Shown: positions 13,401-24,787 of the stretch, piece by piece
How positions within the stretch are numbered: position 1 is the stretch's first letter
Layout: each line of letters starts with the position of its first letter
Origin: Hippasteria phrygiana
Lineage: Eukaryota > Echinodermata > Asteroidea > Valvatida > Goniasteridae
Assembly: GCA_037893225.1 (NCBI GenBank)
Contig: JAZGUH010000757.1
Span: forward strand, 186,001-250,000
Direction: 5' to 3'
Length of the DNA stretch: 64,000 nt
Notes under the pieces: generated by a model
The model's input: only the letters and a program-made list of their open reading frames with translations
What the model was told of the DNA's origin: nothing
The model's database searches: none
Translations under genes and position numbers: made by a program

Positions 13401-14767
13401 AGGGAATTTGACAGGCATGGAGCAATAAATAGAAGGTAATATGCACACAGATGTTGGCCGGAAAGAAAATAAACATTGCGAGGTTTGAATTTTCTCCACA
13501 AGTGTTAACTCTAGGAAGCCGCCGATGATTGCAACATGTAGCGCCAGATCTAAGCTATCCATACATGTCAAAATTACTGTATTTGGTTGATATTTCATGC
13601 AATTATGAATGAGTAAAGCAAGTCCATACCCCAGGGAATTTGACATGCATGGAGCAATAAATAGACGGTAACATGTACACAGATGTTGGCCGGAAAGAAA
13701 ATAAACATTGCGAGGTTTGAATTTTCTCCACAAGTTTTAACTCTAGGAAGCCGCCGATGATTGCAACATGTAGCGCCAGATCTAAGCTATCCATACATGT
13801 CAAAATCACTGTATTTGGTTGATATTTCATGCAATCATGAATGAGTAAAGCAAGTCATACCCTAGGGAATTTGACAGGCATGGAGCAATAAATAGAAGGT
13901 AATATGCACACAGATGTTGGCCGGAAAGAAAATAAACATTGCGAGGTTTGAATTTTCTCCACAAGTTTTAACTCTAGGAAGCCGCCGATGATTGCAACAT
14001 GTAGCGCCAGATCTAAGCTATCCATACATGTCAAAATTACTGTATTTGGTTGATATTTCATGCAATTATGAATGAGTAAAGCAAGTCATACCCAAGGGAA
14101 TTTGACAGGCATGGAGCAATAAATAGAAGGTAATATGCACACAGATGTTGGCCGGAAAGAAAATAAACATTGCGAGGTTTGAATTTTCTCCACAAGTGTT
14201 AACTCTAAGAAGCCGCCGATAATTGCAACATGTAGCGCCAGATCTAAGCTATCCATACATGTCAAAATTACTGCATTTGGTTGATATTTCATGCAATTAT
14301 GAATGAATAAAGCAAATCCATACCCCAGGGAATTTGACATGCATGGAGCAATAAATAGACGGTAACATGTACACAGATGTTGGCCGGAAAGAAAATAAAC
14401 ATTGCGAGGTTTGAATTTTCTCCACAAGTTTTAACTCTAGGAAGCCGCCGATGATTGCAACATGTAGCGCCAGATCTAAGCTATCCATACATGTCAAAAT
14501 TACTGTATTTGGTTGATATTTCATGCAATTATGAATGAGTAAAGCAAGTCATACCCTAGGGAATTTGACAGGCATGGAGCAATAAATAGACGGTAACATG
14601 TACACAGATGTTGGCCGGAAAGAAAATAAACATTGCGAGGTTTGAATTTTCTCCACAAGTTTTAACTCTAGGAAGCCGCCGATGATTGCAACATGTAGCG
14701 CCAGATCTAAGCTATCCATACATGTCAAAATTACTGTATTTGGTTGATATTTCATGCAATTATGAAT
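9915..14767 (+). repeat. Duplicated segment S, left copy (partner 16631-21483)
   Basis: About 4.85 kb recurs 6716 bp downstream (29 monomers, 17 of them 232 bp). The only difference I noticed is 13863 t versus 20579 a. Shared private markers are aagaaaccg (13056 and 19772) and the aaaatcactg/gcaatcatg pair (about 13801-13838 and 20517-20554). Its last part also matches 3.4-4.6 kb at an offset of 10187 bp, so three places in the window share it. Confidence 0.88.
10433..12045 (+). repeat. 7-mer HOR unit, copy 2
   Basis: Same order of seven monomers as 8811-10432 at an offset of 1622 bp. I noticed no internal difference. Agreement ends near 12045, where the first monomer of the would-be third unit has A2 instead of A1. 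This copy lies inside the larger segment 9915-14767, so the 7-mer tandem existed before that segment was copied to 16.6-21.5 kb. Confidence 0.86.
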
Positions 14768-16630
14768 GAGTAAAGCAAGTCCATACCCCAGGGAATTTGA
14801 CATGCATGGAGCAATAAATAGACGGTAACATGTACACAGATGTTGGCCGGAAAGAAAATAAACATTGCGAGGTTTGAATTTTCTCCACAAGTGTTAACTC
14901 TAAGAAGCCGCCGATGATTGCAACATGTAGCGCCAGATCTAAGCTATCCATACATGTCAAAATTACTGAATTTGGTTTATATTTCATGCAATTATGAATG
15001 AGTAAAGCTAGTCCATACCCCAGGGAATTTGACATGCATGGAGCAATAAATAGACGGTAACATGTACACAGATGTTGGCCGGAAAGAAAATAAACATTGC
15101 GAGGTTTGAATTTTCTCCACAAGTTTTAACTCTAGGAAGCCGCCGATGATTGCAACATGTAGCGCCAGATCTAAGCTATCCATACATGTCAAAATTACTG
15201 CATTTGGTTGATATTTCATGCAATTATGAATGAGTAAAGCAAGTCATACCCTAGGGAATTTGACAGGCATGGAGCAATAAATAGAAGGTAATATGCACAC
15301 AGATGTTGGCCGGAAAGAAAATAAACATTGCGAGGTTTGAATTTTCTCCACAAGTGTTAACTCTAAGAAGCCGCCGATAATTGCAACATGTAGCGCCAGA
15401 TCTAAGCTATCCATACATGTCAAAATTACTGCATTTGGTTGATATTTCATGCAATTATGAATGAATAAAGCAAGTCCATACCCCAGGGAATTTGACATGC
15501 ATGGAGCAATAAATAGACGGTAACATGTACACAGATGTTGGCCGGAAAGAAAATAAACATTGCGAGGTTTGAATTTTCTCCACAAGTTTTAACTCTAGGA
15601 AGCCGCCGATGATTGCAACATGTAGCGCCAGATCTAAGCTATCCATACATGTCAAAATTACTGCATTTGGTTGATATTTCATGCAATTATGAATGAATAA
15701 AGCAAGTCCATACCCCAGGGAATTTGACATGCATGGAGCAATAAATAGACGGTAACATGTACACAGATGTTGGCCGGAAAGAAAATAAACATTGCGAGGT
15801 TTGAATTTTCTCCACAAGTTTTAACTCTAGGAAGCCGCCGATGATTGCAACATGTAGCGCCAGATCTAAGCTATCCATACATGTCAAAATTACTGTATTT
15901 GGTTGATATTTCATGCAATTATGAATGAGTAAAGCAAGTCATACCCTAGGGAATTTGACAGGCATGGAGCAATAAATAGAAGGTAATATGCACACAGATG
16001 TTGGCCGGAAAGAAAATAAACATTGCGAGGTTTGAATTTTCTCCACAAGTGTTAACTCTAAGAAGCCGCCGATAATTGCAACATGTAGCGCCAGATCTAA
16101 GCTATCCATACATGTCAAAATTACTGTATTTGGTTGATATTTCATGCAATTATGAATGAGTAAAGCAAGTCCATACCCCAGGGAATTTGACATGCATGGA
16201 GCAATAAATAGACGGTAACATGTACACAGATGTTGGCCGGAAAGAAAATAAACATTGCGAGGTTTGAATTTTCTCCACAAGTTTTAACTCTAGGAAGCCG
16301 CCGATGATTGCAACATGTAGCGCCAGATCTAAGCTATCCATACATGTCAAAATTACTGTATTTGGTTGATATTTCATGCAATTATGAATGAGTAAAGCAA
16401 GTCCATACCCCAGGGAATTTGACATGCATGGAGCAATAAATAGACGGTAACATGTACACAGATGTTGGCCGGAAAGAAAATAAACATTGCGAGGTTTGAA
16501 TTTTCTCCACAAGTGTTAACTCTAAGAAGCCGCCGATGATTGCAACATGTAGCGCCAGATCTAAGCTATCCATACATGTCAAAATTACTGAATTTGGTTT
16601 ATATTTCATGCAATTATGAATGAGTAAAGC
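14768..16630 (+). repeat. Further 7-mer HOR monomers between the two S copies
   Basis: Bases of about 14760-16630 repeat 9203-11073 at an offset of 5557 bp (24 monomers). They therefore carry one full 7-mer unit and the start of another. From about 15472 to 16852 they also match 16631-18011 at an offset of 1159 bp (five monomers), showing a 5-mer step in which two monomers of the 7-mer are missing. Confidence 0.82.
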
Positions 16631-19600
16631 TAGTCCATACCCCAGGGAATTTGACATGCATGGAGCAATAAATAGACGGTAACATGTACACAGATGTTGG
16701 CCGGAAAGAAAATAAACATTGCGAGGTTTGAATTTTCTCCACAAGTTTTAACTCTAGGAAGCCGCCGATGATTGCAACATGTAGCGCCAGATCTAAGCTA
16801 TCCATACATGTCAAAATTACTGCATTTGGTTGATATTTCATGCAATTATGAATGAATAAAGCAAGTCCATACCCCAGGGAATTTGACATGCATGGAGCAA
16901 TAAATAGACGGTAACATGTACACAGATGTTGGCCGGAAAGAAAATAAACATTGCGAGGTTTGAATTTTCTCCACAAGTTTTAACTCTAGGAAGCCGCCGA
17001 TGATTGCAACATGTAGCGCCAGATCTAAGCTATCCATACATGTCAAAATTACTGTATTTGGTTGATATTTCATGCAATTATGAATGAGTAAAGCAAGTCA
17101 TACCCTAGGGAATTTGACAGGCATGGAGCAATAAATAGAAGGTAATATGCACACAGATGTTGGCCGGAAAGAAAATAAACATTGCGAGGTTTGAATTTTC
17201 TCCACAAGTGTTAACTCTAAGAAGCCGCCGATAATTGCAACATGTAGCGCCAGATCTAAGCTATCCATACATGTCAAAATTACTGTATTTGGTTGATATT
17301 TCATGCAATTATGAATGAGTAAAGCAAGTCCATACCCCAGGGAATTTGACATGCATGGAGCAATAAATAGACGGTAACATGTACACAGATGTTGGCCGGA
17401 AAGAAAATAAACATTGCGAGGTTTGAATTTTCTCCACAAGTTTTAACTCTAGGAAGCCGCCGATGATTGCAACATGTAGCGCCAGATCTAAGCTATCCAT
17501 ACATGTCAAAATTACTGTATTTGGTTGATATTTCATGCAATTATGAATGAGTAAAGCAAGTCCATACCCCAGGGAATTTGACATGCATGGAGCAATAAAT
17601 AGACGGTAACATGTACACAGATGTTGGCCGGAAAGAAAATAAACATTGCGAGGTTTGAATTTTCTCCACAAGTGTTAACTCTAAGAAGCCGCCGATGATT
17701 GCAACATGTAGCGCCAGATCTAAGCTATCCATACATGTCAAAATTACTGAATTTGGTTTATATTTCATGCAATTATGAATGAGTAAAGCTAGTCCATACC
17801 CCAGGGAATTTGACATGCATGGAGCAATAAATAGACGGTAACATGTACACAGATGTTGGCCGGAAAGAAAATAAACATTGCGAGGTTTGAATTTTCTCCA
17901 CAAGTTTTAACTCTAGGAAGCCGCCGATGATTGCAACATGTAGCGCCAGATCTAAGCTATCCATACATGTCAAAATTACTGCATTTGGTTGATATTTCAT
18001 GCAATTATGAATGAGTAAAGCAAGTCATACCCTAGGGAATTTGACAGGCATGGAGCAATAAATAGAAGGTAATATGCACACAGATGTTGGCCGGAAAGAA
18101 AATAAACATTGCGAGGTTTGAATTTTCTCCACAAGTGTTAACTCTAAGAAGCCGCCGATAATTGCAACATGTAGCGCCAGATCTAAGCTATCCATACATG
18201 TCAAAATTACTGCATTTGGTTGATATTTCATGCAATTATGAATGAATAAAGCAAGTCCATACCCCAGGGAATTTGACATGCATGGAGCAATAAATAGACG
18301 GTAACATGTACACAGATGTTGGCCGGAAAGAAAATAAACATTGCGAGGTTTGAATTTTCTCCACAAGTTTTAACTCTAGGAAGCCGCCGATGATTGCAAC
18401 ATGTAGCGCCAGATCTAAGCTATCCATACATGTCAAAATTACTGCATTTGGTTGATATTTCATGCAATTATGAATGAATAAAGCAAGTCCATACCCCAGG
18501 GAATTTGACATGCATGGAGCAATAAATAGACGGTAACATGTACACAGATGTTGGCCGGAAAGAAAATAAACATTGCGAGGTTTGAATTTTCTCCACAAGT
18601 TTTAACTCTAGGAAGCCGCCGATGATTGCAACATGTAGCGCCAGATCTAAGCTATCCATACATGTCAAAATTACTGTATTTGGTTGATATTTCATGCAAT
18701 TATGAATGAGTAAAGCAAGTCATACCCTAGGGAATTTGACAGGCATGGAGCAATAAATAGACGGTAACATGTACACAGATGTTGGCCGGAAAGAAAATAA
18801 ACATTGCGAGGTTTGAATTTTCTCCACAAGTTTTAACTCTAGGAAGCCGCCGATGATTGCAACATGTAGCGCCAGATCTAAGCTATCCATACATGTCAAA
18901 ATTACTGCATTTGGTTGATATTTCATGCAATTATGAATGAGTAAAGCAAGTCATACCCTAGGGAATTTGACAGGCATGGAGCAATAAATAGAAGGTAATA
19001 TGCACACAGATGTTGGCCGGAAAGAAAATAAACATTGCGAGGTTTGAATTTTCTCCACAAGTTTTAACTCTAGGAAGCCGCCGATGATTGCAACATGTAG
19101 CGCCAGATCTAAGCTATCCATACATGTCAAAATTACTGTATTTGGTTGATATTTCATGCAATTATGAATGAGTAAAGCAAGTCCATACCCCAGGGAATTT
19201 GACATGCATGGAGCAATAAATAGACGGTAACATGTACACAGATGTTGGCCGGAAAGAAAATAAACATTGCGAGGTTTGAATTTTCTCCACAAGTTTTAAC
19301 TCTAGGAAGCCGCCGATGATTGCAACATGTAGCGCCAGATCTAAGCTATCCATACATGTCAAAATTACTGCATTTGGTTGATATTTCATGCAATTATGAA
19401 TGAATAAAGCAAGTCCATACCCCAGGGAATTTGACATGCATGGAGCAATAAATAGACGGTAACATGTACACAGATGTTGGCCGGAAAGAAAATAAACATT
19501 GCGAGGTTTGAATTTTCTCCACAAGTTTTAACTCTAGGAAGCCGCCGATGATTGCAACATGTAGCGCCAGATCTAAGCTATCCATACATGTCAAAATTAC

Positions 19601-21483
19601 TGTATTTGGTTGATATTTCATGCAATTATGAATGAGTAAAGCAAGTCATACCCTAGGGAATTTGACAGGCATGGAGCAATAAATAGAAGGTAATATGCAC
19701 ACAGATGTTGGCCGGAAAGAAAATAAACATTGCGAGGTTTGAATTTTCTCCACAAGTGTTAACTCTAAGAAACCGCCGATAATTGCAACATGTAGCGCCA
19801 GATCTAAGCTATCCATACATGTCAAAATTACTGTATTTGGTTGATATTTCATGCAATTATGAATGAGTAAAGCAAGTCATACCCTAGGGAATTTGACAGG
19901 CATGGAGCAATAAATAGAAGGTAATATGCACACAGATGTTGGCCGGAAAGAAAATAAACATTGCGAGGTTTGAATTTTCTCCACAAGTGTTAACTCTAAG
20001 AAGCCGCCGATGATTGCAACATGTAGCGCCAGATCTAAGCTATCCATACATGTCAAAATTACTGTATTTGGTTGATATTTCATGCAATTATGAATGAGTA
20101 AAGCAAGTCATACCCTAGGGAATTTGACAGGCATGGAGCAATAAATAGAAGGTAATATGCACACAGATGTTGGCCGGAAAGAAAATAAACATTGCGAGGT
20201 TTGAATTTTCTCCACAAGTGTTAACTCTAGGAAGCCGCCGATGATTGCAACATGTAGCGCCAGATCTAAGCTATCCATACATGTCAAAATTACTGTATTT
20301 GGTTGATATTTCATGCAATTATGAATGAGTAAAGCAAGTCCATACCCCAGGGAATTTGACATGCATGGAGCAATAAATAGACGGTAACATGTACACAGAT
20401 GTTGGCCGGAAAGAAAATAAACATTGCGAGGTTTGAATTTTCTCCACAAGTTTTAACTCTAGGAAGCCGCCGATGATTGCAACATGTAGCGCCAGATCTA
20501 AGCTATCCATACATGTCAAAATCACTGTATTTGGTTGATATTTCATGCAATCATGAATGAGTAAAGCAAGTCATACCCAAGGGAATTTGACAGGCATGGA
20601 GCAATAAATAGAAGGTAATATGCACACAGATGTTGGCCGGAAAGAAAATAAACATTGCGAGGTTTGAATTTTCTCCACAAGTTTTAACTCTAGGAAGCCG
20701 CCGATGATTGCAACATGTAGCGCCAGATCTAAGCTATCCATACATGTCAAAATTACTGTATTTGGTTGATATTTCATGCAATTATGAATGAGTAAAGCAA
20801 GTCATACCCAAGGGAATTTGACAGGCATGGAGCAATAAATAGAAGGTAATATGCACACAGATGTTGGCCGGAAAGAAAATAAACATTGCGAGGTTTGAAT
20901 TTTCTCCACAAGTGTTAACTCTAAGAAGCCGCCGATAATTGCAACATGTAGCGCCAGATCTAAGCTATCCATACATGTCAAAATTACTGCATTTGGTTGA
21001 TATTTCATGCAATTATGAATGAATAAAGCAAATCCATACCCCAGGGAATTTGACATGCATGGAGCAATAAATAGACGGTAACATGTACACAGATGTTGGC
21101 CGGAAAGAAAATAAACATTGCGAGGTTTGAATTTTCTCCACAAGTTTTAACTCTAGGAAGCCGCCGATGATTGCAACATGTAGCGCCAGATCTAAGCTAT
21201 CCATACATGTCAAAATTACTGTATTTGGTTGATATTTCATGCAATTATGAATGAGTAAAGCAAGTCATACCCTAGGGAATTTGACAGGCATGGAGCAATA
21301 AATAGACGGTAACATGTACACAGATGTTGGCCGGAAAGAAAATAAACATTGCGAGGTTTGAATTTTCTCCACAAGTTTTAACTCTAGGAAGCCGCCGATG
21401 ATTGCAACATGTAGCGCCAGATCTAAGCTATCCATACATGTCAAAATTACTGTATTTGGTTGATATTTCATGCAATTATGAAT
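16631..21483 (+). repeat. Duplicated segment S, right copy (partner 9915-14767)
   Basis: Second copy of the 4.85-kb segment with the same monomer order. At its right end it overlaps the start of segment R (20855-24514). After 21483 it follows the order seen after 5275 in the left part of the window (D3 junction near 21485), not the order after 14767. The right copy is thus a junction between S-like and R-like neighbourhoods. Confidence 0.87.
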
Positions 21484-24400
21484 GAGCAAAGCAAGTCATA
21501 CCCAAGGGAATTTGACTGGCATGGAGCAATAAATAGACGGTAACATGTACACAGATGTTGGCCGGAAAGAAAATAAACATTGCGAGGTTTGAATTTTCTC
21601 CACAAGTGTTAACTCTAAGAAGCCGCCGATAATTGCAACATGTAGCGCCAGATCTAAGCTATCCATACATGTCAAAATTACTGCATTTGGTTGATATTTC
21701 ATGCAATTATGAATGAATAAAGCAAGTCCATACCCCAGGGAATTTGACATGCATGGAGCAATAAATAGACGGTAACATGTACACAGATGTTGGCCGGAAA
21801 GAAAATAAACATTGCGAGGTTTGAATTTTCTCCACAAGTTTTAACTCTAGGAAGCCGCCGATGATTGCAACATGTAGCGCCAGATCTAAGCTATCCATAC
21901 ATGTCAAAATTACTGTATTTGGTTGATATTTCATGCAATTATGAATGAGTAAAGCAAGTCATACCCTAGGGAATTTGACAGGCATGGAGCAATAAATAGA
22001 AGGTAATATGCACACAGATGTTGGCCGGAAAGAAAATAAACATTGCGAGGTTTGAATTTTCTCCACAAGTGTTAACTCTAAGAAGCCGCCGATAATTGCA
22101 ACATGTAGCGCCAGATCTAAGCTATCCATACATGTCAAAATTACTGTATTTGGTTGATATTTCATGCAATTATGAATGAGTAAAGCAAGTCCATACCCCA
22201 GGGAATTTGACATGCATGGAGCAATAAATAGACGGTAACATGTACACAGATGTTGCCCGGAAAGAAAATAAACATTGCGAGGTTTGAATTTTCTCCACAA
22301 GTTTTAACTCTAGGAAGCCGCCGATGATTGCAACATGTAGCGCCAGATCTAAGCTATCCATACATGTCAAAATTACTGTATTTGGTTGATATTTCATGCA
22401 ATTATGAATGAGTAAAGCAAGTCATACCCTAGGGAATTTGACAGGCATGGAGCAATAAATAGAAGGTAATATGCACACAGATGTTGGCCGGAAAGAAAAT
22501 AAACATTGCGATGTTTGAATTTTCTCCACAAGTGTTAACTCTAAGAAGCCGCCGATAATTGCAACATGTAGCGCCAGATCTAAGCTATCCATACATGTCA
22601 AAATTACTGTATTTGGTTGATATTTCATGCAATTATGAATGAGTAAAGCACGTCATACCCTAGGGAATTTGACAGGCATGGAGCAATAAATAGAAGGTAA
22701 TATGCACACAGATGTTGGCCGGAAAGAAAATAAACATTGCGAGGTTTGAATTTTCTCCACAAGTTTTAACTCTAGGAAGCCGCCGATGATTGCAACATGT
22801 AGCGCCAGATCTAAGCTATCCATACATGTCAAAATTACTGCATTTGGTTGATATTCCATGCAATTATGAATGAATAAAGCAAGTCCATACCCCAGGGAAT
22901 TTGACATGCATGGAGCAATAAATAGACGGTTATATGTACACAGATGTTGGCCGGAAAGAAAATAAACATTGCGAGGTTTGAATTTTCTCCACAAGTGTTA
23001 ACTCTAAGAAGCCGCCGATGATTGCAACATGTAGCGCCAGATCTAAGCTATCCATACATGTCAAAATTACTGAATTTGGTTTATATTTCATGCAATTATG
23101 AATGAGTAAAGCTAGTCCATACCCCAGGGAATTTGACATGCATGGAGCAATAAATAGACGGTAACATGTACACAGATGTTGGCCGGAAAGAAAATAAACA
23201 TTGCGAGGTTTGAATTTTCTCCACAAGTTTTAACTCTAGGAAGCCGCCGATGATTGCAACATGTAGCGCCAGATCTAAGCTATCCATACATGTCAAAATT
23301 ACTGTATTTGGTTGATATTTCATGCAATTATGAATGAGTAAAGCAAGTCATACCCTAGGGAATTTGACAGGCATGGAGCAATAAATAGACGGTAACATGT
23401 ACACAGATGTTGGCCGGAAAGAAAATAAACATTGCGAGGTTTGAATTTTCTCCACAAGTGTTAACTCTAAGAAGCCGCCGATGATTGCAACATGTAGCGC
23501 CAGATCTAAGCTATCCATACATGTCAAAATTACTGAATTTGGTTTATATTTCATGCAATTATGAATGAGTAAAGCTAGTCCATACCCCAGGGAATTTGAC
23601 ATGCATGGAGCAATAAATAGACGGTAACATGTACACAGATGTTGGCCGGAAAGAAAATAAACATTGCGAGGTTTGAATTTTCTCCACAAGTTTTAACTCT
23701 AGGAAGCCGCCGATGATTGCAACATGTAGCGCCAGATCTAAGCTATCCATACATGTCAAAATTACTGCATTTGGTTGATATTTCATGCAATTATGAATGA
23801 GTAAAGCAAGTCATACCCTAGGGAATTTGACAGGCATGGAGCAATAAATAGAAGGTAATATGCACACAGATGTTGGCCGGAAAGAAAATAAACATTGCGA
23901 GGTTTGAATTTTCTCCACAAGTGTTAACTCTAAGAAGCCGCCGATAATTGCAACATGTAGCGCCAGATCTAAGCTATCCATACATGTCAAAATTACTGCA
24001 TTTGGTTGATATTTCATGCAATTATGAATGAATAAAGCAAGTCCATACCCCAGGGAATTTGACATGCATGGAGCAATAAATAGACGGTAACATGTACACA
24101 GATGTTGGCCGGAAAGAAAATAAACATTGCGAGGTTTGAATTTTCTCCACAAGTTTTAACTCTAGGAAGCCGCCGATGATTGCAACATGTAGCGCCAGAT
24201 CTAAGCTATCCATACATGTCAAAATTACTGCATTTGGTTGATATTTCATGCAATTATGAATGAATAAAGCAAGTCCATACCCCAGGGAATTTGACATGCA
24301 TGGAGCAATAAATAGACGGTAACATGTACACAGATGTTGGCCGGAAAGAAAATAAACATTGCGAGGTTTGAATTTTCTCCACAAGTTTTAACTCTAGGAA

Positions 24401-24514
24401 GCCGCCGATGATTGCAACATGTAGCGCCAGATCTAAGCTATCCATACATGTCAAAATTACTGTATTTGGTTGATATTTCATGCAATTATGAATGAGTAAA
24501 GCAAGTCATACCCA
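20855..24514 (+). repeat. Duplicated segment R, right copy (partner 4646-8305)
   Basis: Same order as 4646-8305, with the four single-base differences listed there. The preceding stretch from about 20.3 kb matches 3.4-4.6 kb at 16903 bp, while this part matches at 16209 bp. The difference of 694 bp is exactly one trimer. The variant gcacgtcat at 22651 is absent from the left copy but recurs in the 20-mer tract at 27049, 27974, 31678 and 32603. Confidence 0.87.
22687..23381 (+). repeat. 695-bp trimer cassette marked by the A3 site (reference copy)
   Basis: Three monomers, 232 + 232 + 231 bp: A1-B2-C4-D2 (gatattccatg), A3-B3-C3-D4 (acggttatatg, actgaattt, agctagtcc) and A2-B2-C1-D1. The rare A3 state occurs 11 times and always in the second position of this trimer. 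Cassette starts are about 6478, 22687, 25002, 28010, 29631, 32639, 34722, 35417, 36807, 47906 and 63164. The copies at 47906 and 63164 begin with A2 instead of A1, and the third monomer at 35417 and 36807 has C4 instead of C1. The copies at 34722 and 35417 are in direct tandem. Confidence 0.88.
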
Positions 24515-24787
24515 AGGGAATTTGACAGGCATGGAGCAATAAATAGAAGGTAATATGCACACAGATGTTGGCCGGAAAGAAAATAAACATTGCGAGGTTT
24601 GAATTTTCTCCACAAGTGTTAACTCTAAGAAACCGCCGATAATTGCAACATGTAGCGCCAGATCTAAGCTATCCATACATGTCAAAATTACTGTATTTGG
24701 TTGATATTTCATGCAATTATGAATGAGTAAAGCAAGTCATACCCTAGGGAATTTGACAGGCATGGAGCAATAAATAGAAGGTAATAT
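24515..24787 (+). repeat. Linker monomer with the aagaaaccg marker
   Basis: The monomer between segment R and the 20-mer tract carries a g-to-a change at 24632 (aagaaaccg). The same variant is found only at 13056 and 19772 in segment S. It has the same A1-B1-C1 states as those monomers but a cccaaggg junction on its left, which suggests a small S-derived insert or conversion tract. Confidence 0.72.
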
